A stretch of 42,910 nucleotides of DNA from Paenibacillus silvisoli (GCF_030866765.1 NZ_CP133017.1:1037091-1080000); one strand, 5' to 3'; positions 24,038-33,197 are shown, numbered from the stretch's first letter. The notes: generated by a model not told the origin, from the sequence alone. Numbers and translations are program-made.

Positions 24038-26341
24038 ATGATTAATGAACTAAGCACAGCGCTAGAACGGAACGAATTGAGCGTCGTATACCAGCCCCAG
24101 GTGGACATCCGCACGGGAAACATCATCGGCAATGAGGTTTTGCTCCGTTGGCAGCATGCCCGGTTCGGCCATGTGCCGCCATCGGTATTCATTCCGCTTG
24201 CGGAAGAATCCAGGGCGATTATTGCGATTGGCGAGTGGGTGCTCCGGACGGCATGCGAACAAAATAAAGCTTGGCAGGATGCGGGCTTGACGCCGATGGA
24301 GGTTTCCGTTAATTTATCGCCGCTGCAGTTTATGCAGCCTGATTTTGTCGACTCCGTACGAACGATTCTTGTTGAAACCGGGCTTCCTCCGCAATATTTG
24401 GACGTTGAAATTACCGAAGGCATGGCCATGGATATTAATCATGTGCTCACGACGCTGCAGCAGCTGAAGGAGATTGGCGTGCGGATCAGCATGGACGATT
24501 TCGGAAAAGGCTACAGCTCGCTCTATTATTTGAAGCGGCTGCCGCTGGACACGTTGAAAATCGACAAATCGTTCGTGAACGACTGCATTACGGACGCCAA
24601 TGACGCGATTCTCGTGAAAACCATCATTTCCATGGCTCAAAACCTCAAGCTGAATGTTATCGCGGAAGGCGTGGAGACGCGGGAGCAGCTTCTTTTTTTG
24701 CGGCAAAATCTTTGCGATGCGGTGCAAGGTTATCTCTTCAGCGAGCCGCTCACCGCCGAAGAGCTGGTCGCGCAGCTGCCTCTCATTCGAAATAAAATGA
24801 AAAGCTACGGCATGGATGACGGCCTTACCGAGAAGCGGTGGCTGGAGGAGCAGCTGCGGCTGGCCAAACAAGACTTGGAGGACACCGTTCGCAAGCAGCA
24901 AGGGATGACCTTCAAGTTCCGCAAAGTGAATGGACATTTCGTACATACGCTATGCGACGGCGAATTGCTGTACCGGATGGGCTTTACGCCTGCCCATATC
25001 ATCGGGAAGGAACTGAACGCGTTCTTCGCGGGCGGTCAAGCCGATTTGACGTACGACAACTATTTGAAAGCGTGGCAAGGCGAAGCCCAGGTTACGTTTG
25101 AGAAAGAAGTAAACGGATATTGCATCATTTGCACCCTGCGTCCCATCAAGCGGGGCGGTAAAGTGGTGGAGGTCATCGGCAACGCCATCGATATCACCGA
25201 ACGCAAACGGATGGAAGAAGAGCTGCGGGCTACAAAGGATCAGCTGGAATCGTTCTTCAAGCATACCTCCGATGCGATCGCGGTAGTCGGCAAGGACAAA
25301 TTGATGCGCCGCGTGAACGCGGCGTTTACCGAACTATTCGGCTGGACGGCCGAACAGCTTGTCGGTCAGCCGATCCCGATTATTCCCGAGCCGCTTAAGT
25401 CTGAAATCTTCTCCTTAATCGATCAAGCGTTTGACGGTCAAGGCACGTCCAACTACGAAACGGTCCGACATTGCAAAGACGGCCGGATCGTTCATGTCAA
25501 TATGACGTTGTCGCCCATCAAGGACTGCAGCGGGAAGCCCGTCGAAGTTGCGGCGGTGATCAGGGATGTATCGGAACGGAAGCGAGCGGAAGCGGCTTTG
25601 ATAGAAAGCGAGGAGCGCTACCGGCAGTTGATCCATATGTCGCCGGATGTCGTCATCGTTCACGATCAGGGCAAGGTGCTGTTCATGAATCAGGCGGGCA
25701 AAGAGGTAGAGAGGACGTTTGATGAAGATATAAGCAGCAAATGCCTCTACTCGGTGCTCGTGCCGGAGCAGCGTGAAGAAGCCGCGGAGCGCGCGCGGCG
25801 GCTGTTGAACGGGGAAAAGCTGCCTCCGGTTGAACGAAAGGTAATTAATGGGCGTGGGGAGATTATGCATTTCGAAGTCGGCTCCGCCCCGGTCGTATTC
25901 GAAGGCAAGAAGGTGATCCAAGTCGTTGCCCGGGACATTTCCGAACGGAAACGGAGCGAGGAAGCGCTGAGGCTGATCTTCGAGCAGTACCGGGTTATCG
26001 CGGAAAGTATGGACGACCTGGTCATGGTTTTCGATTCGAAAGGGGGCGTGACGTTCACGTCCACCTCGCATGAGCAGCTGTTGGGTTATTCGGCTGAATT
26101 CTTCAGCCGGCAAACGGTCAAGGATATGGTTCATCCAGAGGATAGACGGCAAGTCATAAGTGCGTTTATCGAGATGAAGCGATCCCAATCGCCGAAGCAA
26201 GTCGAATTCAGATACCGCCATCGGGCCGGCGGCTGGATCCGCTTAGCAGCGCGCGGAACTCCCATTCTGTCGATGGACGGCCAGCTCCATCGCGTCATTC
26301 TCGTGTCAAGTCATGCAGCCGAAAGAACGCGGATAGGATGA
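24038..26341 (+). CDS. EAL-domain c-di-GMP phosphodiesterase with four PAS domains
   Basis: This 767-residue cytoplasmic protein starts at ATG 24038 behind GAGAGGT. An EAL domain is at the N terminus (~1-245) with the signature as E33-V-L and all catalytic motifs present: VNLSPLQF, EITEG, DDFGKG (D153/D154), LKIDKSF, EGVET and QGYLFS. It should therefore hydrolyse c-di-GMP. Four PAS-type sensor domains follow (~270-390, 400-520, 525-640, 645-765), each ending in a DITERKR-like linker. There is no GGDEF and no kinase domain. The EAL-first order is the reverse of most PAS-GGDEF-EAL proteins. Expression is controlled by the riboswitch just upstream. It is a tandem paralogue of the next gene, and ends where that one begins its kinase module. 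Confidence 0.93.
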   Translation: MINELSTALERNELSVVYQPQVDIRTGNIIGNEVLLRWQHARFGHVPPSVFIPLAEESRAIIAIGEWVLRTACEQNKAWQDAGLTPMEVSVNLSPLQFMQPDFVDSVRTILVETGLPPQYLDVEITEGMAMDINHVLTTLQQLKEIGVRISMDDFGKGYSSLYYLKRLPLDTLKIDKSFVNDCITDANDAILVKTIISMAQNLKLNVIAEGVETREQLLFLRQNLCDAVQGYLFSEPLTAEELVAQLPLIRNKMKSYGMDDGLTEKRWLEEQLRLAKQDLEDTVRKQQGMTFKFRKVNGHFVHTLCDGELLYRMGFTPAHIIGKELNAFFAGGQADLTYDNYLKAWQGEAQVTFEKEVNGYCIICTLRPIKRGGKVVEVIGNAIDITERKRMEEELRATKDQLESFFKHTSDAIAVVGKDKLMRRVNAAFTELFGWTAEQLVGQPIPIIPEPLKSEIFSLIDQAFDGQGTSNYETVRHCKDGRIVHVNMTLSPIKDCSGKPVEVAAVIRDVSERKRAEAALIESEERYRQLIHMSPDVVIVHDQGKVLFMNQAGKEVERTFDEDISSKCLYSVLVPEQREEAAERARRLLNGEKLPPVERKVINGRGEIMHFEVGSAPVVFEGKKVIQVVARDISERKRSEEALRLIFEQYRVIAESMDDLVMVFDSKGGVTFTSTSHEQLLGYSAEFFSRQTVKDMVHPEDRRQVISAFIEMKRSQSPKQVEFRYRHRAGGWIRLAARGTPILSMDGQLHRVILVSSHAAERTRIG

Positions 26342-26381
26342 ACCCGATTTCATAGCTATTCAATAGGTAAAATAACGAGAG

Positions 26382-26416
26382 AGCCGCTTTCCCCCGTCAG
26401 GGGGAAGCGGCTTTTT
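26382..26416 (+). terminator. Intrinsic terminator between the EAL paralogues
   Basis: Arms AGCCGCTTTCCCC(C) and (G)GGGGAAGCGGCT with loop GTCA and one bulge are followed by five T. The second EAL gene, 80 bases on, therefore needs its own promoter; no riboswitch is seen in that gap. Confidence 0.9.
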
Positions 26417-26494
26417 GTATATAAAAAGGGAAGGTATGGGTGCGGAGTGAGCATATTAAGTCTTACGATCTGAATTAGGTTAGAGAGGTTGACT

Positions 26495-29400
26495 ATGATT
26501 AACGAATTAAACGCCGCTCTGGAGCGAAACGAACTGAGCATCGTTTATCAACCGCAATTGGATATCCGCACAGGCGAGATTACCGGCAACGAGGCGCTGC
26601 TCCGCTGGCAGCATGCCGAGTTTGGCAGCGTGCCTCCGGCGAAGTTCATCCCGCTTGCGGAGGCATCCGGACTCATCATTTCGATCGGAGAGTGGGTGCT
26701 CCGGACCGCATGCGCTCAAAATAAAGCTTGGCAGGACGCGGGCATGGCGCCGATGGAGGTGTCCGTTAATTTATCGCCGCTGCAGTTTATGCAGCCTGAT
26801 TTTGTCGCGCTAGTACGAACCATTCTCGAGGATACCGGCCTTCCGCCGCAGTATTTGGATGTTGAGATTACCGAGGGAATGGCCATGGATATCAATCACG
26901 TATTAACGACGCTGCAGCAGCTGAAGGAGATCGGCGTACGGATCAGCATGGACGATTTCGGAAAAGGCTACAGCTCGCTCTATTATTTGAAGCGGCTGCC
27001 GCTCGACAGGTTGAAAATCGATAAATCCTTCGTCAGCGACTGCATCGCGGACGAAAACGACGCCATTCTGGTAAAGACCATCATCTCCATGGCCCAAAAC
27101 CTTAAGCTGAACGTAATCGCGGAAGGCGTGGAGACGAGGGAGCAGCTGCAGTTTCTGCAGCAAAATCTTTGCGATGCGGCGCAAGGCTACCTCTTTAGCG
27201 AGCCGCTCTCCGCGGAAAAACTGGCCGAGCGGCTGCCCCTCATTAGATGCAAAGTGAAGGACTACGGAATGGATGACGGCCTTACCGAGAGGATGTGGCT
27301 GGAGGAGCAGCTGCGGGCGGCCAGGCAGGACCTGGAGGACACGGTTCGCAAGCAGCAAGGGCTGACGTTCAAATTCCGCCAACTTGGCGGCCGGTTCATT
27401 CATACGTTATGCGATGGCGAATTATTGCAACGGCTGGGCTTTACGCCTGCCCACATCATCGGGAAGGATCTGCATGCGTTCTTCCCGGAAGAACAAGCCA
27501 ATCGGATCTACGAATACTATTTGAGAGCCTGGCAGGGCGAAGCGCGCGTGACCTTCGAGAACGAGGTGAACGACATCTGCGCCATCTGCACGCTGCGTCC
27601 GATCAAACGCGGCGGCAAAGTGGTGGAGGTTATCGGCAATGCGATCGATATTTCCGAGCGAAAACGGATGGAAGTGGAGCTAAGAGCGACCAAAGATAAT
27701 TTGGAATCGTTCATTAATCACAATTCCGACGCGATCGCGATTATGGGCACGGACCGACTGATCCGTCGCGTGAACGCCGCGTATAGCGAGCTGTTCGGCT
27801 GGACGTCCGAACAGCTCATGGGACATCCGATTCCGGTCGTTCCCGATTCGCTTATTCTTGAGTCCGCGTCGATGATCGAACAAGTGTTTAACGGTCAGGC
27901 CGTATCCAATTACGAAACCGTCCGGCACCGCAAAGACGGAAGTATCGTTCATGTGAGTCTGACCTTGACGCCGATTAAAGACGAAAGCGGCAAGCCGATG
28001 GAGGTAGCCGCGGTAATTAGGGATATATCGAACCGCAAACAAGCGGAGGCAGCGCTAAAGGAAAGCGAAGAGCGCTACCGTCAATTGGTTCAGATGTCGC
28101 CCGACATCGTCATCGTTCACGACCATGGCAAGGTGTTGTTCATGAATCAGGCAGGCGTCGATTTCGAAGGGACGCATGAGGATATAAGCAGCCGAAGTCT
28201 CTATTCCTTGCTGGTGCCGGAGCAGCGGGCGGAAGCCGCGGTGCGCGTAAGCCGGCTGATGAACGGCGAGAAGCTGCCCCCGATCGAGCGGAAGTTCATC
28301 AACAGGAGGGGGGAGATCGTCCGGTTCGAAGTCAGCTCCGCGCCGGTTCAATTCGAAGGAAACAAGGTGATCCAGGTCATTGCCAGAGACATCACCGAAC
28401 GAAAACGAACCGAGGACGCGCTGAAGCTGCTCATTGACCAGTACGAAGTCATCGCGGAGCATTTAACCGATCTCGTCATCGTTTTCGATGCGGCCGGCGA
28501 CGTGACGTTCGTATCCCCTTCCCATGAAGCCGTGCTGGGCTACCCGGCCGCCTTCTTTAACCGGGAGACGTTCATGGCTATCGTGCATCCGGACGACAGG
28601 CCGATATTGACGAGCGGCTTGGCGGGATTGAGACAATCGCGATCGCCGAGGAAAATGGATTTCAGATATCGACATCAGGATGGCGGCTGGGTGTACGTTG
28701 AAGCCCGGGGTACCCCGATCGTCACGATCAACGGGCAAATCGGCCAAGTGATCCTCGTTTCGCGGGACGTGACCGAAAGACATCGGGTGGCGTACAAGCT
28801 CCGGGAATCGGAGGGACTTGCCGTAATCGGGACGTTGGCATCCGGTATTGCGTACGAGCTTCGGAATCCGGTCACCACGATAAAGGGCTTCGTCCAGCTG
28901 CTGAAGAGCGCGCCGTTCAAGCTGGAGTATTACGATTACATAAGTGCCGAGTTCAAAGCGCTTGAATCCAGGATCGACGAGCTGCTGCTTCTGTCCATGC
29001 CTCACAAGGAAGAATCCTTTATGCATGTCGATGTAAATCAACTGCTTGAGGAAGTCGTAGGACTCATGGATAGTCAGGCGGTTTTCCTCAATACGCGAAT
29101 CGTTTTTAAGCCGATAGACGGGAGATCGTTCATCAGGGGACATCGGCTGAATCTGAAAAAGGTGTTCATTCACCTGCTGCGGAATGCAATCGAAGCGATG
29201 CCGAACGGCGGGAGGATTACGGTAACCGTCAGAAAGAGCGATCCGGCTGCAATATTCGTGGCGGTCAGCGATCAGGGCTGCGGCATGAGCGAGGAGCGGC
29301 TCAAACGGATCGACGAACCGTTCTTCAGCTCTAAGGAGAAGGGCGCAGGCTTCGGTTTAACGATTAGCTCCAAAATAGTGACGGAGCATGGCGGTTCTAT

Positions 29401-29518
29401 CGTTTTCCGGAGTAAGCCGAATCAAGGAACTACCGTATTGGTCCGATTTCCCATACTGGATGACCGGACTTTACTCCCTGGCGACGGTCTTCGATCAGGC
29501 CATTGTACACAATCCTAA
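26495..29518 (+). CDS. EAL-PAS4-histidine-kinase fusion with missing phosphoacceptor His
   Basis: This 1007-residue protein starts at ATG 26495 behind AGAGAGG. The layout is an N-terminal EAL domain (canonical EAL signature NEALLRW, all catalytic motifs intact), four PAS domains, then a HisKA plus HATPase_c module (~775-1000). In the H-box, where histidine kinases read AHELRNP, this protein has GIAYELRNP, with tyrosine 787 at the phosphoacceptor position. The ATP-binding N box (LLRNAIEAMP), G1 (DQGCGM) and G2 (GAGFGL) look intact. It may therefore bind ATP and act as a dimerising or pseudokinase output rather than autophosphorylate. No response regulator gene is adjacent. It is closely related to the previous gene, with blocks of identical DNA. 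Confidence 0.92.
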   Translation: MINELNAALERNELSIVYQPQLDIRTGEITGNEALLRWQHAEFGSVPPAKFIPLAEASGLIISIGEWVLRTACAQNKAWQDAGMAPMEVSVNLSPLQFMQPDFVALVRTILEDTGLPPQYLDVEITEGMAMDINHVLTTLQQLKEIGVRISMDDFGKGYSSLYYLKRLPLDRLKIDKSFVSDCIADENDAILVKTIISMAQNLKLNVIAEGVETREQLQFLQQNLCDAAQGYLFSEPLSAEKLAERLPLIRCKVKDYGMDDGLTERMWLEEQLRAARQDLEDTVRKQQGLTFKFRQLGGRFIHTLCDGELLQRLGFTPAHIIGKDLHAFFPEEQANRIYEYYLRAWQGEARVTFENEVNDICAICTLRPIKRGGKVVEVIGNAIDISERKRMEVELRATKDNLESFINHNSDAIAIMGTDRLIRRVNAAYSELFGWTSEQLMGHPIPVVPDSLILESASMIEQVFNGQAVSNYETVRHRKDGSIVHVSLTLTPIKDESGKPMEVAAVIRDISNRKQAEAALKESEERYRQLVQMSPDIVIVHDHGKVLFMNQAGVDFEGTHEDISSRSLYSLLVPEQRAEAAVRVSRLMNGEKLPPIERKFINRRGEIVRFEVSSAPVQFEGNKVIQVIARDITERKRTEDALKLLIDQYEVIAEHLTDLVIVFDAAGDVTFVSPSHEAVLGYPAAFFNRETFMAIVHPDDRPILTSGLAGLRQSRSPRKMDFRYRHQDGGWVYVEARGTPIVTINGQIGQVILVSRDVTERHRVAYKLRESEGLAVIGTLASGIAYELRNPVTTIKGFVQLLKSAPFKLEYYDYISAEFKALESRIDELLLLSMPHKEESFMHVDVNQLLEEVVGLMDSQAVFLNTRIVFKPIDGRSFIRGHRLNLKKVFIHLLRNAIEAMPNGGRITVTVRKSDPAAIFVAVSDQGCGMSEERLKRIDEPFFSSKEKGAGFGLTISSKIVTEHGGSIVFRSKPNQGTTVLVRFPILDDRTLLPGDGLRSGHCTQS

Positions 29519-29520
29519 AG

Positions 29521-29544
29521 AACCCGCCGAGAGCGGGTTTTTTT
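29521..29544 (+). terminator. Intrinsic terminator after EAL-kinase gene
   Basis: AACCCGC (29521-29527) pairs with GCGGGTT (29533-29539), then a run of T. It begins 3 bases after the stop codon. Confidence 0.9.
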
Positions 29545-29661
29545 ATTCCTCTGGATATAATGGATTATTTTTCTATCGGGAGCTTCGAAAAAGAAGGATT
29601 ACTGGCGAATAGCGACGAATCGTCTGACCCGCAATTTATTCGGGCAGAAGGGTGATCATCG

Positions 29662-30702
29662 TTGGGCAAGCAGTCGAAGTGGGTCTTTTGTATCGTGGCA
29701 TGGTTGGTGGCATTCATGAGCGTTCCTCATCTTGCGAATGCGCAGGAGGAAATGGACAGCTTCATCAGTGTGGCTTACACCGTGAAGGCAGGCGATACGC
29801 TATACAGCATTGGGAAGAACTATTATTTAACGGGGGATTACGAGAGAGTGGCCCGGTTGAACGGGCTAGATCCAAAGGCAAGCTTGAAGGCAGGGGCGGC
29901 GATGAAGCTGAAAAATCCGCTGCTGCTGGATCACTATGCGGTCAACGCGGGCGATACGCTGTTCGCCATCACGAACCGGTATTTCAATCGAAACGCCTAT
30001 CTGAATGTCTTGATGCAGTTCAATGGGATCGAAGATCCGAATACGGGGTTGAAAGCGGGCGTAGCGCTGCGCGTGCCGATACCGGCGGGGGAGCAACGAC
30101 ATATCGTCCAACCGGGAGACACGCTGTACAGCTTGGCGAACCATTATTTCAAGCCGGCGGATTATCAGCAGGCGATTGCGCGCTATAACGAAATCGGGGA
30201 AACGCCGGATTCGATCAAAGCAGGACAGACGCTGCGCATTCCGAATCCTTACTACGTGGCCGAAGTCGAGAGTCCGCCTAAAGAAGTGGCGATTGCGTCG
30301 CCGCTGCCATCCAAGCCTTTATCCATCGAGATCGATACGACGAAAAACAAGCTGTACGTCCGATCCGGCGCAGGCGCGGTTGTGAAGAGCTTCGACATCG
30401 CGACCGGGAAGCGGAAGGGGCTCACGCCGACAGGTACCTTCGAGATCGTGACGAAAATTAAAAACCCGTGGTACACGGCGAAGGACATTCCCGGCGGTGA
30501 TCCGAAAAACCCGCTGGGCAGCCGCTGGCTCGGGCTTAACGTTCCGAATACCCAAGGCAGGACGTACGGCATTCATGGCACGAACGCGCCATCGTCCATC
30601 GGCACCAATGCGAGCGCCGGATGTATCCGGATGCTGAACAAGGATGTCGAATGGCTGTATAATACGGTGCCGACCGGAACGAAAGTCAAAATTCATGCTT
30701 AA
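29662..30702 (+). CDS. LysM-repeat L,D-transpeptidase (YkuD family)
   Basis: This 346-residue exported protein starts at TTG 29662 after AAGGGTG. The signal peptide ends near ANA-Q (~residue 28). Three LysM peptidoglycan-binding repeats follow, beginning YTVKAGDTLYSIG, YAVNAGDTLFAI and HIVQPGDTLYSLA. The YkuD catalytic domain occupies ~220-346, with H305 in GIHGTNAP and the nucleophile C321 in SAGCIRM. Such enzymes make 3-3 peptide crosslinks or attach proteins to peptidoglycan, acting outside the membrane. A TATAAT at 29556-29561 without a clear -35 may belong to its promoter. It is a single-gene unit. Confidence 0.92.
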   Translation: MGKQSKWVFCIVAWLVAFMSVPHLANAQEEMDSFISVAYTVKAGDTLYSIGKNYYLTGDYERVARLNGLDPKASLKAGAAMKLKNPLLLDHYAVNAGDTLFAITNRYFNRNAYLNVLMQFNGIEDPNTGLKAGVALRVPIPAGEQRHIVQPGDTLYSLANHYFKPADYQQAIARYNEIGETPDSIKAGQTLRIPNPYYVAEVESPPKEVAIASPLPSKPLSIEIDTTKNKLYVRSGAGAVVKSFDIATGKRKGLTPTGTFEIVTKIKNPWYTAKDIPGGDPKNPLGSRWLGLNVPNTQGRTYGIHGTNAPSSIGTNASAGCIRMLNKDVEWLYNTVPTGTKVKIHA

Positions 30703-30716
30703 GATTTTGTAAAAAG

Positions 30717-30746
30717 TTGAGCGGACTTGTCCTTTTTTGCTAAAAT
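30717..30746 (+). promoter_or_regulatory. Putative sigma-A promoter of SRPBCC gene
   Basis: TTGAGC (30717-30722), an 18-base spacer and TAAAAT (30741-30746), 50 bases before the start codon at 30796. Confidence 0.5.
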
Positions 30747-30795
30747 GTGTTGGAAAGCATTCTTCCAATTCCAAGGAAAAGAGGCTGATCGTCAA

Positions 30796-31221
30796 ATGGC
30801 AACAGGTTCGGAAAGAGTAACGATTGAAACGACTGTACAGGCGCCTGTCGAGAAGGTTTGGGAATTATGGACGGAACCGACGCATATCACGCAATGGAAC
30901 AGCCCATCCGAAGACTGGCACACGCCGCATGCCGAGAACGATCTGCGGGTCGGCGGCAAATTTACTTCCCGTATGGAAGCGAAGGACGGCAGCTTTGGTT
31001 TTGATTTCGGCGGGGTATACGACGATGTGAAAACGCACGAAGCGATCGTGTATACGATTGGCGACGATCGGGAAGTTCAAATCCAGTTCATCGGCGAAGG
31101 CGGCGCGACGAAGGTCATCGAAACGTTCGAGACGGAAACGATGAATGCCGTCGAGATGCAGCGCGCGGGCTGGCAGGCGATTTTGGACAATTTCAAGAAG
31201 TATGCGGAAAGCAACGCATAA
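30796..31221 (+). CDS. SRPBCC (AHSA1-type) ligand-binding protein
   Basis: This 141-residue single-domain START/Bet v1-fold protein of the AHSA1 group starts at ATG 30796 after AAAAGAGG. The opening VTIETTVQAPVEKVWELWTEP and the closing MQRAGWQAILDNFKKYAE are standard for the family. Family members bind small hydrophobic molecules, and none of the residues point to a specific ligand. It is followed by a strong terminator and belongs to no obvious operon. Confidence 0.9.
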   Translation: MATGSERVTIETTVQAPVEKVWELWTEPTHITQWNSPSEDWHTPHAENDLRVGGKFTSRMEAKDGSFGFDFGGVYDDVKTHEAIVYTIGDDREVQIQFIGEGGATKVIETFETETMNAVEMQRAGWQAILDNFKKYAESNA

Positions 31222-31281
31222 TTAGCCATGAAGGGCTCCGGATCGCGGGCATTGGACAAGCACCTACGTGCTGAGGCCGAT

Positions 31282-31308
31282 GAGCGCGGGAAGGCGCTCT
31301 TTTTTTTA
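31282..31308 (+). terminator. Intrinsic terminator after SRPBCC gene
   Basis: GAGCGC (31282-31287) pairs with GCGCTC (31294-31299), loop GGGAAG, followed by eight T. Confidence 0.9.
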
Positions 31309-31350
31309 TATGCATGGCAGTCCGGCAAATAAGCCGATTGCATGTTTCGG

Positions 31351-31381
31351 GCCAGCGCGGAATACCGCGCTGGCTCTTTTT
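31351..31381 (+). terminator. Second terminator-like hairpin upstream of the acyl-CoA operon
   Basis: Perfect 10-base arms GCCAGCGCGG (31351-31360) and CCGCGCTGGC (31365-31374), loop AATA, then TCTTTTTG. It lies 43 bases after the previous terminator and 75 before the next gene. Confidence 0.8.
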
Positions 31382-31455
31382 GCGCTGTCGACCGAATAGC
31401 CCGTTTCCGCACGCCATAGAATGGTACTATCGCTGTGCTGTGAAGGGAGGTACGT

Positions 31456-32823
31456 ATGAAAACGATACGGATCGGAGCGGCGCAAGGGTTTTATGGGGAT
31501 TCGCTCCTGCCGGCCTTGGAGACGGCCCGGCGCGGAGGCGTGCAGTATCTTTGCTTCGACAGCTTGGCGGAGCTGACGCTCGCGATTCTGCAGAAGGACC
31601 GGCAGCGCGATCCGGCACGCGGCTATGCTGCCGACATTGGCGCGGCGATGCGGGAGCTGCTGCCGCTGGCGCGGGAGAAGGGCTTTCGCATCATTACGAA
31701 TGCGGGCGGCATGAACCCGCTCGGGGCGCTGGCGGAAGTGAGGCGAATAGCCGAGGGACTGGGGCTTGGCGGTTTGAAGCTGGCGGTTGTCGCCGGGGAT
31801 GACGTCCGGACGCAGCTGCATGCGTTGCGTGCGCAGGGCGTTTCGCTCGCGCATATGGAGGATGGCCGCGATATCGGTGCGATCGAGCAGCGGATCGTGT
31901 TCGCGAACGCGTATTTGGGTGCGGAGCCGATCGTGGAGGCGCTTAGGCAAGGCGCGGACGTGGTGATTACGGGGCGCACGACCGATTCGGCGTTGTTCTT
32001 GGCGCCGCTGATCCATGAGTTCGGCATCGCGCCGGATGATTGGGACCGCCTGGCGCATGGGGTGTTGATGGGGCATCTGCTGGAATGCTCCGGGCAAGCG
32101 TCCGGCGGCAATTTCAGCGGAGATTGGCAAGCGGTTGAAGGGCTCGAGCGGATTGGCTTCCCCGTGGCGGAGGTGCGGGAAGATGGTATGTTCACGGTAA
32201 CGAAGGTGGATGGAACCGGCGGACTCGTCTCCGTCGATACGGTGAAGGAGCAGCTGCTGTACGAAATTCATGACCCGGCTGCCTATGTCACGCCGGATGT
32301 CGTGCTCGATGTGACGGGCGTGACGTTGACGGATGCAGGCCCGAACCGGGTTGGGGTGGCAGGCGCCCGGGGGTTGCAGCGCCCAGATACGTTGAAGGTG
32401 GTCATGGGCTATGCCGACGGCTGGCTCGGGCAGGCGATCTGGGGCTATTCTTGGCCGGATGCGCTGGCGAAGGCGCAGGCGGCGGATCGGATCATCCGCG
32501 CTCACATCGATCGAATGGGCTTGAGCTGCGAAGAGATCCGCACCGACTATCTGGGCTATAACTCCATTCACGGTCCGCTTGCCGACGCGGAGCACGCGGA
32601 CCGGTTGAACGAGGTGTACGTGCGAGTCGCTATGCGGACGACGGATCGGGAGGCTGCCTCGCGAATTGGCAGGCTCGTTCCGCCGCTAATGCTGAACGGT
32701 CCGCCTGCGATGGGCGCGTTTCTCGGCGTGATGAAGCCGCGGGAGCTGCTCGGCATGTGGTCCTGCCTCGTTCCTCGCGGGCTGATCGAGCAGGGCGTCC
32801 AAGTCACCGTCGTGGAGGTGTAG
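31456..32823 (+). CDS. AtuA-like acyclic terpene utilisation family protein (DUF1446)
   Basis: This 455-residue protein starts at ATG 31456 behind AAGGGAGG. The opening (IRIGAAQGFYGD) and internal stretches (ITNAGGMNP, ADVVITGRTTDSAL) are typical of the AtuA/DUF1446 family. The family is named for citronellol/geraniol catabolism in Pseudomonas, but the biochemical role is unresolved. Full-length AtuA proteins carry a C-terminal ferredoxin-like domain; here that part is encoded separately by the next gene. It is the first gene of an operon with acyl-CoA dehydrogenase, carboxyltransferase and enoyl-CoA hydratase genes. A role in breaking down a branched or terpenoid acyl chain is likely but inferred. 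Confidence 0.88.
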   Translation: MKTIRIGAAQGFYGDSLLPALETARRGGVQYLCFDSLAELTLAILQKDRQRDPARGYAADIGAAMRELLPLAREKGFRIITNAGGMNPLGALAEVRRIAEGLGLGGLKLAVVAGDDVRTQLHALRAQGVSLAHMEDGRDIGAIEQRIVFANAYLGAEPIVEALRQGADVVITGRTTDSALFLAPLIHEFGIAPDDWDRLAHGVLMGHLLECSGQASGGNFSGDWQAVEGLERIGFPVAEVREDGMFTVTKVDGTGGLVSVDTVKEQLLYEIHDPAAYVTPDVVLDVTGVTLTDAGPNRVGVAGARGLQRPDTLKVVMGYADGWLGQAIWGYSWPDALAKAQAADRIIRAHIDRMGLSCEEIRTDYLGYNSIHGPLADAEHADRLNEVYVRVAMRTTDREAASRIGRLVPPLMLNGPPAMGAFLGVMKPRELLGMWSCLVPRGLIEQGVQVTVVEV

Positions 32824-32828
32824 CGCAC

Positions 32829-33197
32829 ATGGCACAAGGTCGAAAGCTCGTTCAGCTTCGCTCGCTTGCGCAGGCTCGTTCCGGCGATAAAGGCAACACG
32901 GTCAACATCGCCGTGTTCGCGCATAATGACGCGATATACGAAGTGTTGGTCAGGGAGTTGACCGCGGAGCGGGTCAAGCGGCATTTTACCGGGATGGTGG
33001 AGGGAGACGTGATCCGGTATGACGTGCCGGGTCTGCTGGCCATGAACTTCGTTTGCCGGGCGGCGCTCGGCGGAGGCGGATCGGCCACGCTGCGGATGGA
33101 CAATTTGGGCAAGTGCTACGCGTCGAATTTGATGCGGCTGGAAGTTGAACTGGACGACGTCGGCAATGATGAGCATGCTCATGCTGACGGTTCGTAA
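32829..33197 (+). CDS. AtuA C-terminal ferredoxin-like domain protein
   Basis: This 122-residue protein starts at ATG 32829, five bases after the AtuA-like stop; the GAGGTG in the end of that gene can serve as ribosome binding site. ARSGDKGNTVNIAVFAHN and GGGGSATLRMDNLGKCYA are hallmarks of the AtuA C-terminal (ferredoxin-fold) domain, which is fused in many homologues. The protein therefore probably works as a complex with the preceding gene product. The despite-the-name fold is not expected to hold iron-sulfur clusters; only one or two cysteines are present. A 50-base gap leads to the dehydrogenase gene. Confidence 0.85.
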   Translation: MAQGRKLVQLRSLAQARSGDKGNTVNIAVFAHNDAIYEVLVRELTAERVKRHFTGMVEGDVIRYDVPGLLAMNFVCRAALGGGGSATLRMDNLGKCYASNLMRLEVELDDVGNDEHAHADGS

